From: Butyrivibrio sp. AE3009
Lineage (GTDB): Bacteria > Bacillota > Clostridia > Lachnospirales > Lachnospiraceae
DNA: 64,000 bases
NCBI RefSeq assembly: GCF_000420845.1
Contig: NZ_ATVS01000013.1
Location: 1-64,000, forward strand
Direction: 5' to 3'
Each line of letters starts with the position of its first letter. Position 1 is the stretch's first letter. The notes beneath the pieces were generated by a model, which ran no database searches, was not told where the DNA came from, and saw only the letters and a list, made by a program, of their open reading frames with translations. Shown here piece after piece: positions 36,570 through 45,054 of this stretch. Both the position numbers and the translations under genes were made by a program.

Positions 36570-36854
36570 ATGAATAAGACAGAACTTGTTGATGCTATCG
36601 CAAAAGAGACCGGTCTTTCCAAGAAGGACTCCGAGAAGGTTGTTAAGGCTTTCACAGACACTGTTTCTAAGGAGCTTAAGAAGAAAGGCAAAGTTCAGCT
36701 TGTAGGCTTTGGTACATTCGAGACCGCTAAGAGAGCAGCCAGAACAGGTAAGAACCCTCAGACCGGCGCCAGCATCAAGATTCCTGCAGCTACAGTTCCT
36801 AAATTCAAGGCTGGTAAGGCCCTTAAGGACGCTGTTAACGGCAAGAAGAAATAA
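36570..36854 (+). CDS. hup: HU-type DNA-bending histone-like protein
   Basis: This 94-residue protein has the HU fold with MNKTELVDAIAKETGLSKKD at the N-terminus, GFGTFE before the arms, and the arm motif GKNPQTG followed by IPAATVPKFKAGKALKDAVN. The start is fixed by GGGAGG seven bases upstream. HU compacts DNA and assists replication initiation at origins, so its position 2-5 kb from a plasmid-type origin is of interest. It is followed by a strong terminator. Confidence 0.96.
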   Translation: MNKTELVDAIAKETGLSKKDSEKVVKAFTDTVSKELKKKGKVQLVGFGTFETAKRAARTGKNPQTGASIKIPAATVPKFKAGKALKDAVNGKKK

Positions 36855-36870
36855 TTCAAATATGCTATAT

Positions 36871-36907
36871 AAAAAGCCTTGAGACATATGCCTCAAGGCT
36901 TTTTTGC
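36871..36907. terminator. Bidirectional terminator between HU and the RHH gene
   Basis: AAAAAGCCTTGAG and CTCAAGGCTTTTTT form a 13-bp stem around a short loop. Runs of A and T on the two sides let it serve both the HU gene (plus) and the partition operon (minus). Confidence 0.85.
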
Positions 36908-36948
36908 TGTATCTGATCACTATTATATCTATACTCTGAAAGATGCTC

Positions 36949-37869
36949 TTACTGTCTTCCTCTGAGTCTTTCTTCCAGTTCCTTATGAGCCTGATAGATA
37001 TCCATATTCTTGAGCATATCCTGCTCGATAAGACTTCTGATATACTTTGTGGCTGACATATTGGCTGCTTTAGCCATATGTTCTACATAGTCCCTGTATC
37101 CCCTGATATCAAGAAGAAGGAATTTGTCCTTCTCATATCTGCTGCTCTTTTCGCCGGAATTAGCTGCAGCTCTGCCTCTTCTTGCAGGCTGAGCCGGAGT
37201 CTGAACACTCTGCTGGTATGCTGCATATTGATTGTACTGAGGCTGTACAACAGGCTGGTTCATATACTGAGGAACCTGCTGCGGCACAGGCTGTGAATAC
37301 TGGAGCTGCTGAGTATATGCAATAGTCTGCTCCTGAGGCTGCACGTACGTTGGAACAGGCTGACTTACAGGCTGATTAACCGGTGCAGTCACTGGCTGAT
37401 TCATGGGTTGATTCATATATGCGGGAGCCTGCTCTGTGACCTTCTGGAGCATATCCTGCGTATTTGGCTGTTGAACATATTGAGAAGGCTGTGGCTCCTC
37501 GACAAATACTGGCTCTTTAGGCTGTGGAACAACCGGCTCATCGACCTGTTTTTCGTTGACTAATTCGGTTGACGAAGGAGTAACGCTTGATATCTTATCA
37601 TTTTCAGATTCAACTGTTTCCTGCGCAGCTACTGGCTTTTCGGCTTCTTTCTTAACCGTTTCTTTAACCTCAGGCTTTGGCGCTTCTGCTTTTTTTGTGG
37701 GAGCCTTTTCTTTTGTCTCCTTAGACTCTTCTTTTGCTTCTTCTTTTGCCTTTTCAGGAGCTTTTTTGTCTTCAGTTTCAGATGCTGCGCTAAGCGGCTT
37801 CATACCCTGAAATAGTCCCGTTCCTGTCTTCCTGGCGCCCTGTTTCAACATACTCGCTTTACTGGCCAT
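36949..37869 (-). CDS. Ribbon-helix-helix partition protein (ParB-equivalent) with long disordered linker
   Basis: This 306-residue protein has three parts. A short basic N-terminus (1-25, ARKTGTGLFQGMK) could contact ParA. A low-complexity linker spans about 30-235, first Lys/Glu/Ala-rich and then Gln/Pro/Val/Tyr-rich with NQPV-type repeats. A C-terminal ribbon-helix-helix follows (about 245-290: KFLLLDIRGYRDYVEHMA, then SATKYIRSLIEQDML). RHH proteins replace classical ParB in type Ib-like partition systems and bind repeated sites near the par promoter. Its ATG shares one base with the ParA stop codon, so they form one operon. The long linker is unusual for such adaptors, which are usually about 100 residues or fewer. 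Confidence 0.78.
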   Translation of the reverse strand: MASKASMLKQGARKTGTGLFQGMKPLSAASETEDKKAPEKAKEEAKEESKETKEKAPTKKAEAPKPEVKETVKKEAEKPVAAQETVESENDKISSVTPSSTELVNEKQVDEPVVPQPKEPVFVEEPQPSQYVQQPNTQDMLQKVTEQAPAYMNQPMNQPVTAPVNQPVSQPVPTYVQPQEQTIAYTQQLQYSQPVPQQVPQYMNQPVVQPQYNQYAAYQQSVQTPAQPARRGRAAANSGEKSSRYEKDKFLLLDIRGYRDYVEHMAKAANMSATKYIRSLIEQDMLKNMDIYQAHKELEERLRGRQ

Positions 37870-38696
37870 TACTCATCCCCTCCTAAATACTCATCAATAA
37901 AGTCATCATAGTCTCTTGCTGCCTGAGATCCGCCTGCATATGAAAACAGATCCATCTTCATTGTCTGTGCCTCTTCTACCGATACATTAAGCCTGATCTT
38001 TGAGTCAAATACCTTTGTTCCCAGAAGTTCTGCCTTCTCTTCTATATCACCGATCCAAATCTTTGAATTGGAAGTATTTCTAACCTTTGTTACCAGGATT
38101 CCTGCTACTTTAAGCTTATCATTGGTGAAATCATGAATCTGGTCAATGAACTTGTAGAGTCTTGATAATCCCTGAAGTGAGTATGCACCGGGCTCCAGGG
38201 GAATAATAACTTCATCTGCCACAGTAAGGATGTTCATAAGAACCACACCTAGGGCCGGACTGCAGTCAAATACGCAGAAATCATACTCTTTTTTGATCTT
38301 CTTGAAGGCGTTCTTGATAAGTCTCTCTCTTGCCACCATATTAAAGGTCATATCAGCAGATGCCAGGTCAATTCCGCCAATAATCAGGTCCAGATTCTCC
38401 TGAATAGGAATAATCGCCTTATTTATGTCCTTATCGCCGCTCATTACTTCAAAAAGCTTGGCAGGTACATTATCGTAAAAGTATTTCTGTTCATCTTCAG
38501 TAAGTGACTCTATATCCTCAGGATCCGGATCAATCTCATTAAGGTCGATTCCTGCTGTCATTGAGAGGTTTTCCTGTGGATCTGCGTCTACAACCAGTAC
38601 TTTGTACCCCCTTTTTGCCAGGCCTACAGCCATGGCATAACTGGATGTAGTCTTAGCTACACCACCCTTCTGATTACTGAAAGCAATAATACGCAT
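37869..38696 (-). CDS. parA: ParA-family partition ATPase
   Basis: This 275-residue protein has the deviant Walker A motif QKGGVAKTT (about 9-17), with the signature lysine, DADPQ (39-43) and the Walker B region FDCSPALG. No N-terminal helix-turn-helix is present, so it is the short type that does not repress its own promoter; that task would fall to the RHH partner. It positions replicon copies before division by patterning on the nucleoid. Transcription runs away from the AT-rich region, mirror-wise to the initiator gene on its far side. A Soj-like chromosomal role is less likely given the neighbouring iterons. Confidence 0.92.
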   Translation of the reverse strand: MRIIAFSNQKGGVAKTTSSYAMAVGLAKRGYKVLVVDADPQENLSMTAGIDLNEIDPDPEDIESLTEDEQKYFYDNVPAKLFEVMSGDKDINKAIIPIQENLDLIIGGIDLASADMTFNMVARERLIKNAFKKIKKEYDFCVFDCSPALGVVLMNILTVADEVIIPLEPGAYSLQGLSRLYKFIDQIHDFTNDKLKVAGILVTKVRNTSNSKIWIGDIEEKAELLGTKVFDSKIRLNVSVEEAQTMKMDLFSYAGGSQAARDYDDFIDEYLGGDE

Positions 38697-38809
38697 ATCT
38701 CCTCCTATAAAACATATATATCTTATTTATTTTCACTTTTTTCCCTGAATTATTATATCCTTATTTTTATTTACTTTCAATATGTAATATCGAATATATT
38801 TTAAAAATA

Positions 38810-39675
38810 ATATATATAACATATTTAATTCATTGAATAATCATATAAGATATACATGTTATATATGTAAACAACTTTAAATATTATTCTTAAATAAATT
38901 ATATATCACAAATAACTTAAATAGAATCACATTATATAATCTATATACTACATAAGTTATATAATGTGTATATCATTATATCTATATCTTATATAAATAA
39001 TATAATACTCCATTTTTTTGTATGATATAGCTATTAAATATGTTATATATGTAATCTATATTATATTATCTCAAAATTATTATTTATGATATATATGTAT
39101 TATTATATCTATATACAAAATATATTCATAATGTTATATATACAAAATACATGTGTATCTATGTTTTGTTATATATAACTTATATGTTTTATATTTCCAT
39201 TTTCTATATAACATCTTTTTCTGGATTTGATCCTGAAGCAATCTAAAGCAGCATTGTTATATATATTATATAACTATAACTCAGCATCATTGTAAAAGCT
39301 TTCTGCTGTAGAAAGCCTGGTACAGTAGCTTATGTTCTTTTATATCTTAAACGCTCAAGCAATATTAATTATATATGTTATATATGTATTTCAAATCAGT
39401 AACCTTTCTGATGCGAACCCGAAGTTACTGGTATGTTATATATCTTCTATATTAAATATATTTTGTATGATTTGTTAGTTTTTCAAATTTGAATCTATAT
39501 AACATATGAATTATATATCATATATATTTATTATATTCTCTAAACATATATCATATATATCTAAAATAATTGCTATATATAAATAATATATACATGTTAT
39601 GTATCTTATATTTATTACCATATTTATGTTATATATATTGTGTGTACACAATTATGTATATATGTTATATATTTA
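38810..39675. repeat. Dispersed TGTTATATAT repeats upstream of parA (candidate centromere)
   Basis: The 10-mer TGTTATATAT occurs at about 38857, 39041, 39132, 39167, 39255, 39376, 39434, 39628 and 39663. Inverted or variant copies lie near 38813, 39205, 39497 and 39596. The sequence is almost only A and T otherwise. The G/C at a fixed place makes this more than base composition. The same core TGTTATATAACA forms the centre of the palindrome after the initiator gene, and another copy sits at 43271. Position directly upstream of the parA operon suits binding sites for the RHH partition protein. Confidence 0.6.
39298..39430. other. GC-richer islands with hairpins inside the AT-rich region
   Basis: Within the AT desert, 39298-39316 is a perfect 7-bp hairpin (GCTTTCT, five-base loop, AGAAAGC). 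CAGTAAC at 39397-39403 pairs with GTTACTG at 39424-39430. Similar islands of ordinary composition lie at about 39221-39260 and 39985-40046. No open frame or known RNA family was recognised in them. They could be small RNAs, protein sites or remnants of decayed genes. Confidence 0.35.
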
Positions 39676-40905
39676 TAATGCATCTATATTATATATCTTT
39701 TATATCTTTTATTATTTATAAATCCATTATATTTTCAATATCTAATATAACTAATATAGCAATTATTTATAATATATATTTGATTTATCTCAATTAATAC
39801 ATATATATGAAATAATCTCTATATTTAATATATTATATATTTTATAATTAATATAAATATTGAATAGTAAATGAATATTTGATATAATTGATATGTATTA
39901 ATTAGAATATTTACGTTTTATATATTATTTATACTTTATATTTTATATGTAATCATTTTCATTTAAACATAGAAAGCAAACAATTCCCACCTGGAAACGC
40001 AGATTACCAGAATCAGATCTGAAACCCGGAAGTGAACAGGCCTTAACATCATGAAAATATTAATATTGATCAAGTTTTGTAGCGATATTAATCATTATTT
40101 GATGTATTAAGTTTTAATTATGGTTTTGGTGCAATTGATGGGATGGTGCCATTGAAAAAAGAATAAAATATTTAAGTGATAATTTATAAATTTCAATATC
40201 ATAATGTTGCAAGACTCAATTATATATAAAATGCTGAAATTATCGATTATATAGTAATTGGATGCAAATTTATTACATATTTTTGCATTTTTTCTTTCAA
40301 TTTTAATAAATATGTATCACAAAAATGATATAATAGCATATGTAATATTCCTGCAATTTACAAGGATTTCGCTGTTTATTAAGTTTCGATTGAATAATTC
40401 TAGATATTTTTAATTTATAAACTTTATATTTTCTTAACTATTAACCGTCTTGGTCAGTTATGAGATTTAATCGGTCAATAGAACATATTATTTGTCTTTA
40501 TATATTGCAAGTAAAAAATGAATGTTATCAAATAAATTCCCATATAATATAATGCCTATAATCAAAAACTATATTTAGTATCTAAAGTAATAGTCTAAAT
40601 AATTTCAGCTTATTAAATCTATAATTTATTTTATATTTGTCTTGCAATCATTCATTATTCAAAATTGTAAATCATGATTTAATTTATTAAATTCAAGTCA
40701 TTTTGTTGTTTTTATTGTATTCAAAATGTTTAAATTGATCTTATATTTTAATTTCTTTCATTTTTTTCTTTTTTTAACCTATTTTTTTTTAATTTTCATC
40801 GTTATTATTCCTTTATAGGCATTTAATTAAAAATATTGATAATCTATCTATACAAGCATTTATTTTCTTATAGATGATTGTTATGATCCTAAGGACATTC
40901 TTTTG
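39676..40905. other. AT-rich stretch without recognisable genes
   Basis: About 1.2 kb is dominated by A and T, with no open frame of convincing composition and no ribosome binding site. A 75-codon frame near 39570 translates only simple AT repeats. A stretch of ordinary composition sits near 39985-40046. As part of the origin region it may supply easily melted DNA. No DnaA box matching TTATCCACA was found by eye. Confidence 0.6.
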
Positions 40906-40987
40906 AATACCTGGTTTGACAGCCTGTAGTTTGTTTAAATTTAATTAATAAACTACAATTCATTTATTAATTAGAACTTCAGGTATT
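40906..40987. repeat. Nested inverted repeats at the start of the iteron region
   Basis: The outer arms AATACCTG (40906-40913) and CAGGTATT (40980-40987) enclose inner arms GTAGTTT (40926-40932) and AAACTAC (40950-40956), with an AT-only centre. The structure lies about 30 bp before the first iteron and could be an origin dyad or a binding site for a replication factor. Confidence 0.5.
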
Positions 40988-41017
40988 ACAGACCAGCTCT
41001 GGATTTGATGCTTTTAA

Positions 41018-41957
41018 GGTGACTTAAATGGGGTTAAAAAGAGACATAAAAGGGATTAAAAGGTTATAGTTTCTGGGATATAAGGTGATATAAAAGGGAA
41101 TAAATCATACTGCGATAAAAGTGCAGTAAAAAGGTTCCAAAAGCGTATAAAAAGGGATAAAAGGTGACTAAAAAGGGAAATGCAGTTTTAATAAAACTTC
41201 TTAGTGACAAAAGCTTCATAACCCCAGTAAACATGCGCTTTCCAATAAACAATAACATAATTTAGGTGACTGAAAAGGGAATATAATGGTGCATAAAAAG
41301 GGAATAGTATATGCCGGAAACTGTCATCCAGGAAAGTAACAGGTTGGAAAAGTCTCTCAATATGATAAAGGTGAACAAAAAGGGAATACACGAAATCCCT
41401 TTTTGTTCACCTTTTTAGAATTAAAGTCCTCAAAAGAGGAGATAAGTACACCGGTGACCTGAATAATATAGAAATTCGATCTATTTAATGGTTTAAAAGC
41501 ACTTATTGGATGAAAGTATTTGAAGTTTTCGAGGGGATAAAACAACGAATTACGCTGCAATATAGAGCTAAATGCACGGAAATGAATAAATATCAGTGGA
41601 AAAAGTTAAGATTTTAGATATTAGGAGAATAAAATAGGTGTTAAAGGTGAACAATAAGGGAAGAATATATACCATAGTAGTCAATTCAAATTGGTCAATG
41701 GTATACAAAAAGGGCGCCCCTATCTGTATAGGTGCATAAAAAGGGAAATAATTGCGTTGACCAAAAAGGTTTACTTGAAATAGTGGAATGATGCAGTGAA
41801 ACCCACTAAATATGGGAAATTTTGCTTGAAAGTGACAATAAAAGGAATATAATAATTAATAAGGTTTACAAAAAGGGAATGTTATCTAATGAATTATATT
41901 CAATGGTGACTGGAAAAGGAAGATTCTATCGTCCCTTTAGGTGTACAAAAAAGGAAT
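41018..41957 (+). repeat. Iteron array of the replication origin
   Basis: About 14 copies of an 18-bp repeat with consensus GGTGNNNAAAAAGGGAAT lie in direct orientation. They start at 41018 (weak), 41084, 41143 (weak), 41163, 41265, 41288, 41370, 41646, 41700 (weak), 41731, 41831 (weak), 41863, 41905 and 41940. One copy is inverted, at 41394-41411. The last ends 15 bp before the initiator start codon. Iterons ahead of a Rep_3-type gene are the binding sites through which such initiators start replication and count copies. Spacing is uneven, from about 20 to over 200 bp, unlike tightly packed small-plasmid iterons. Confidence 0.9.
41367..41414. repeat. Head-to-head iteron pair
   Basis: The copy at 41370-41387 faces an inverted copy at 41394-41411, giving an inverted repeat with arms AAAGGTGAACAAAAAGGGA. 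Inverted iteron halves are commonly used by Rep_3 dimers to repress their own gene, while direct iterons are bound by monomers. This pair is, however, about 560 bp from the rep start. Confidence 0.7.
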
Positions 41958-41972
41958 AGTATTGGGGGAGAT

Positions 41973-43145
41973 ATGCAAAAAGAAGAAAAAGAACAGCTCA
42001 TTGTCAGTCACAAGACCTATAATAAATCAAATGAATTGATCAATGCAATGGGAAAGGGCACAGCCCTTTCCCAGAAGCTATTTGCTATTGGTATGCAGCA
42101 TATAGAAATAGATGATACCAATAACGTAGTGGCCACTATTTACGGCCCGGAGCTTCGTAAGATGTTTAAGTCAAGTTCTGGTTCGCTATATGAGCACATC
42201 GAGGCGCTGTGCGATCGCCAGGTTAAAGGATCAACCATTTTTGACTGGAATCTTCTTATGAAGGACAAGGAAAACGGCAAAATAGAGGCTCATCAGGTGG
42301 TAACCGATGCATCCTTCAAAAATGGCACTCTTACATTAAGATATAACAATTCACTTACTGATAAGATAGTCAATCTGAAGAAAGGTTACACAGTCCTTAG
42401 TTTATCCGAGACTCTTAGTCTTAAGAGCGTATATTCCTTAAGGCTATATGAGATGCTTCTTTCAGCTTATGACCGTAAGGCTTATATCACCAAAGAGGAC
42501 GGCGTTCAGGTATTTGATTATGATCTGACAGAGCTCAAGCTTGATCTGGGAGTCATCAATTCCGGTGGTAGCAAGGAGATCAAGAACGAACTGGCCAAGG
42601 ATTACCCCGATTATGACAAAATTGAGGAAATTGCCGAGAAACTGGGGCAAACCAAGTACAAGGAATACAAGATATTCAACCGTAATGTACTAAGTAAGAC
42701 CAAGGAAGAGCTCAACAAAAAGACATGCCTCGAAGTAGATTATGATCCAATAAAAAGCGGCAGAAAGACCGTAGGAATCAGATTCTTTGTAAATAAAAAA
42801 GGTGTTGCTGTTACCAAAGAGAAGGCTACACCTGCTAATAAGGATGAGATTTTTGATGAAATAATCCAGCTTTTGATGGGGGATTTCAAGGTTAAGGAAA
42901 TCCGGGAAATAGCCGAGATTGCTGAGTATGACATTGAGAAAATCAGAAAAGCATATGAATATATGCAGGCTTACAACAAAGAAATTGAGGTTCCGATTGC
43001 CTTTATGAAGGAATGCATCAAGAATGAGTACTACCTGAACAAGGCTAAACCCAAGAAACCCGGTAGCAATAACTCATTTATGAACTTTGAACAGCGCACG
43101 GATTATGATTTTGAAGCGCTGGAGAAAATGCTTGTTGATAATTAA
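41973..43145 (+). CDS. Rep_3-family plasmid replication initiator
   Basis: In this 390-residue protein the first winged-helix domain spans about 15-150 (NELINAMGKGTALSQKLFAIGM, later YGPELRKMFK). The second domain spans about 155-290, with SLKSVYSLRLYEMLLSAYD, the conserved helix of Rep_3 proteins, and a KKCLEVDYDPIKSGRKTVGIRF-like strand pair. A C-terminal extension of about 100 helical residues follows. It binds the iterons just upstream and opens the origin. GGGGGAG lies before the ATG. It is longer than small-plasmid RepA/RepE (about 250-300 residues), as expected for large replicons. Confidence 0.93.
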   Translation: MQKEEKEQLIVSHKTYNKSNELINAMGKGTALSQKLFAIGMQHIEIDDTNNVVATIYGPELRKMFKSSSGSLYEHIEALCDRQVKGSTIFDWNLLMKDKENGKIEAHQVVTDASFKNGTLTLRYNNSLTDKIVNLKKGYTVLSLSETLSLKSVYSLRLYEMLLSAYDRKAYITKEDGVQVFDYDLTELKLDLGVINSGGSKEIKNELAKDYPDYDKIEEIAEKLGQTKYKEYKIFNRNVLSKTKEELNKKTCLEVDYDPIKSGRKTVGIRFFVNKKGVAVTKEKATPANKDEIFDEIIQLLMGDFKVKEIREIAEIAEYDIEKIRKAYEYMQAYNKEIEVPIAFMKECIKNEYYLNKAKPKKPGSNNSFMNFEQRTDYDFEALEKMLVDN

Positions 43146-43155
43146 GAGATTAGGG

Positions 43156-43191
43156 ATATCCTATATATGTTATATAACATATATAGGATAT
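43156..43191. repeat. Perfect 36-bp palindrome after the initiator gene
   Basis: The 36 bases read identically on both strands; the arm is ATATCCTATATATGTTAT. It starts 11 bp after the rep stop codon, and TTTTG follows, so it may act as the rep terminator. Its centre TGTTATATAACA equals two overlapping copies of the motif repeated upstream of parA, which suggests a partition-protein site instead or as well. Confidence 0.75.
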
Positions 43192-43399
43192 TTTGTATAT
43201 TCACAAATGACAAAAATGTAGATTTTATCGGGCTTTATAATATTGCAATATAAATTTGATATTTTATATTTGTTATATATCTTATATTTGGTATTGAATC
43301 AAAATCATTGCAAAAAATAATAAGAAATTCAACTGAAAATGCAGTAGAGAAAAAACAAAAAGTCTGAAATAATAAAAGGTAAAGCGGTCGGAGGTGCAT

Positions 43400-44701
43400 A
43401 TGGAAAGGATTGTAGCCAAACTTTTAATATACGGAGATCTTCCTAAGGATTCGATACTTCTTAATCTTTCAACAGTCTGTAGGGATCTTCACAGCAATAA
43501 TTATAACAAAGAGGAGCTTATATCAAGGGTATACAAGGAGGTAAAAAAGCTTCTGGTTCTTGGAACAAGCTGCGCATTTGACAAGAATCTATGGCATAAT
43601 TATCTGACTTATCTTCTTATCATGGACGAGAACCCCTTTAGTCTTACCTGTGAGAAGGTGGGAAGTAAGGATGGCAGCGTCAATCATTTTGCCAAAAATG
43701 ATTTTCACGCTTACCGTGAATTGTTTAATTATGACTTTTCAGAGCTTGAGGAGAAGCTTGGCATAGACTGTTTTTCCTGTATAACGGATTACAGGTCAAT
43801 AGACAAGCCGGAGCTAATGTACAACTCCAACGTCAGTGAAAAAGTCCGTGGGCTAAGCGAGTTGTTGGAAAAAACCACCTCGGATGAAGAGTTTTTTGAC
43901 TGTATCACAGATTTTTACAAGAGAATAGGTGTCGGCTCCTTTGGTCTTAACAAGGCCTTCAGGATCAGGGAGTGTACAAGTGGCGAAGTTGAGTTTACGC
44001 CCATCAATAATATGGACAAAGTGGTCTTAAATGACCTTGTAGGGTACGAAATTCAGAAGAAAAAGCTAATAGACAATACCAAGGCCTTTGTGGCCGGGAA
44101 AAAGGCAAATAACGTCCTTTTATTTGGCGATAGCGGCACAGGTAAATCTACCAGCATCAAGGCGATCGTAAATGAGTTCTATGGCGACGGCCTTAGAATG
44201 ATAGAGATATACAAGTATCAGTTCAGACTCCTGTCACAGCTGATTGCTCAGCTAAAAAACAGGAATTATAAGTTTATTATTTACATGGATGATCTGTCTT
44301 TTGAGGAAGATGAATCTGACTATAAATTCCTCAAGGCTGTAATTGAGGGCGGTGTGGAGACAAAGCCCGATAATATCCTCATTTATGCAACCTCCAACAG
44401 GAGACATGTTATCAAAGAGACCTGGAGAGACAGAAGAGATGTGGAGCAGGATGGTGATATTCATCGATCTGACACAATGGAAGAGAAATTGTCCCTTGCC
44501 AATAGATTTGGTGTAACAATAGGCTATTACAAGCCATCAAGACAGGAATTTTATGACATTGTCACGGAACTGGCTGCAAGGCACGATATCACCATGGAGA
44601 AAGAAGAGCTGCTTAGAGCAGCGGACAGATGGGAGCTCAATCACGGAGGAATATCCGGAAGATGCGCCCAGCAGTTTATCAATTATCTTTTGGGACAATA
44701 A
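43400..44701 (+). CDS. DUF815-family AAA ATPase
   Basis: This 433-residue protein has an N-terminal helical region (1-200). A AAA-type ATPase domain follows with Walker A LLFGDSGTGKSTSIKA (about 240-255), Walker B FIIYMDDLSFE, sensor ATSNRRH and a C-terminal lid ending in GGISGRCAQQFINYL. This is the DUF815 pattern. The family is widespread and its cellular task is not well defined. The start is ATG 43400, five bases after GGAGG. It follows rep in the same direction after 254 bp of AT-rich DNA containing the palindrome and one TGTTATATAT copy, so a replicon-linked role is possible but unproven. Confidence 0.9.
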   Translation: MERIVAKLLIYGDLPKDSILLNLSTVCRDLHSNNYNKEELISRVYKEVKKLLVLGTSCAFDKNLWHNYLTYLLIMDENPFSLTCEKVGSKDGSVNHFAKNDFHAYRELFNYDFSELEEKLGIDCFSCITDYRSIDKPELMYNSNVSEKVRGLSELLEKTTSDEEFFDCITDFYKRIGVGSFGLNKAFRIRECTSGEVEFTPINNMDKVVLNDLVGYEIQKKKLIDNTKAFVAGKKANNVLLFGDSGTGKSTSIKAIVNEFYGDGLRMIEIYKYQFRLLSQLIAQLKNRNYKFIIYMDDLSFEEDESDYKFLKAVIEGGVETKPDNILIYATSNRRHVIKETWRDRRDVEQDGDIHRSDTMEEKLSLANRFGVTIGYYKPSRQEFYDIVTELAARHDITMEKEELLRAADRWELNHGGISGRCAQQFINYLLGQ

Positions 44702-44737
44702 AAAAGCATACGACAACACGCGTTATCATATGCTTTA
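44699..44737 (-). terminator. Terminator of the small zinc protein gene
   Basis: AAAGCATA and TATGCTTT pair across an 18-base loop. On the minus strand the stem is followed by six T residues, so it mainly serves the gene at 44735-44950, with weaker use for the DUF815 gene. Confidence 0.55.
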
Positions 44738-44950
44738 AGGATTCCATTTTAAATTGGGACAGTCATAGGCGCAGCCCTGAAGGCTCTCGTTCCTGACTTC
44801 GCAAGAGGCATTTCTGCAGTCGCGGCACCTGAAGGTATAGTGGTAAGAATACCGTATTTTACAGGCTTTACAGCAGAAGGGCATATTACTGTTTCTGGCG
44901 GTAAATGTTCTTCCGCAGCCCATACATTGTTTAACAAGATTGTGGGACAT
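44735..44950 (-). CDS. Small cysteine-rich zinc-binding protein
   Basis: In this 71-residue protein ten cysteines are arranged as CMGC, CCKAC, CRDC and three further single cysteines, which suggests two zinc sites. The N-terminal half (KQCMGCGRTFTAR, then PFCCKACK) looks like a treble-clef ribbon similar to those in sigma/DNA-linked small proteins. A clear AGGAGG six bases upstream supports expression. It is convergent with the DUF815 gene. I do not recognise the family. Confidence 0.72.
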   Translation of the reverse strand: MSHNLVKQCMGCGRTFTARNSNMPFCCKACKIRYSYHYTFRCRDCRNASCEVRNESLQGCAYDCPNLKWNP

Positions 44951-45054
44951 AGGCCACCTCCTTATATAATAATTATTTACTAAATATACGCAGAATCAAT
45001 TAAATTGCGATAAAATGATGATAAAATAAAAAATATAGAGCTATAGAGGTTTGT

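Noticed and set aside
39570-39797. 75-codon frame in the AT-rich region
   Set aside because: It encodes only Tyr/Ile/Leu repeats produced by alternating AT sequence and has no ribosome binding site.
41064-41560. Three minus-strand frames across the iterons
   Set aside because: They are translations of the repeated iteron sequence (recurring Phe/Pro/Leu patterns) and overlap each other.
38700-41960. Possible CRISPR array
   Set aside because: Repeats are short, unevenly spaced and lack uniform spacers or cas genes; iterons and AT motifs explain them.
38697-41972. DnaA-type origin with DnaA boxes
   Set aside because: No TTATCCACA or close variants were found by eye; a Rep-iteron origin fits better, though DnaA may still assist.
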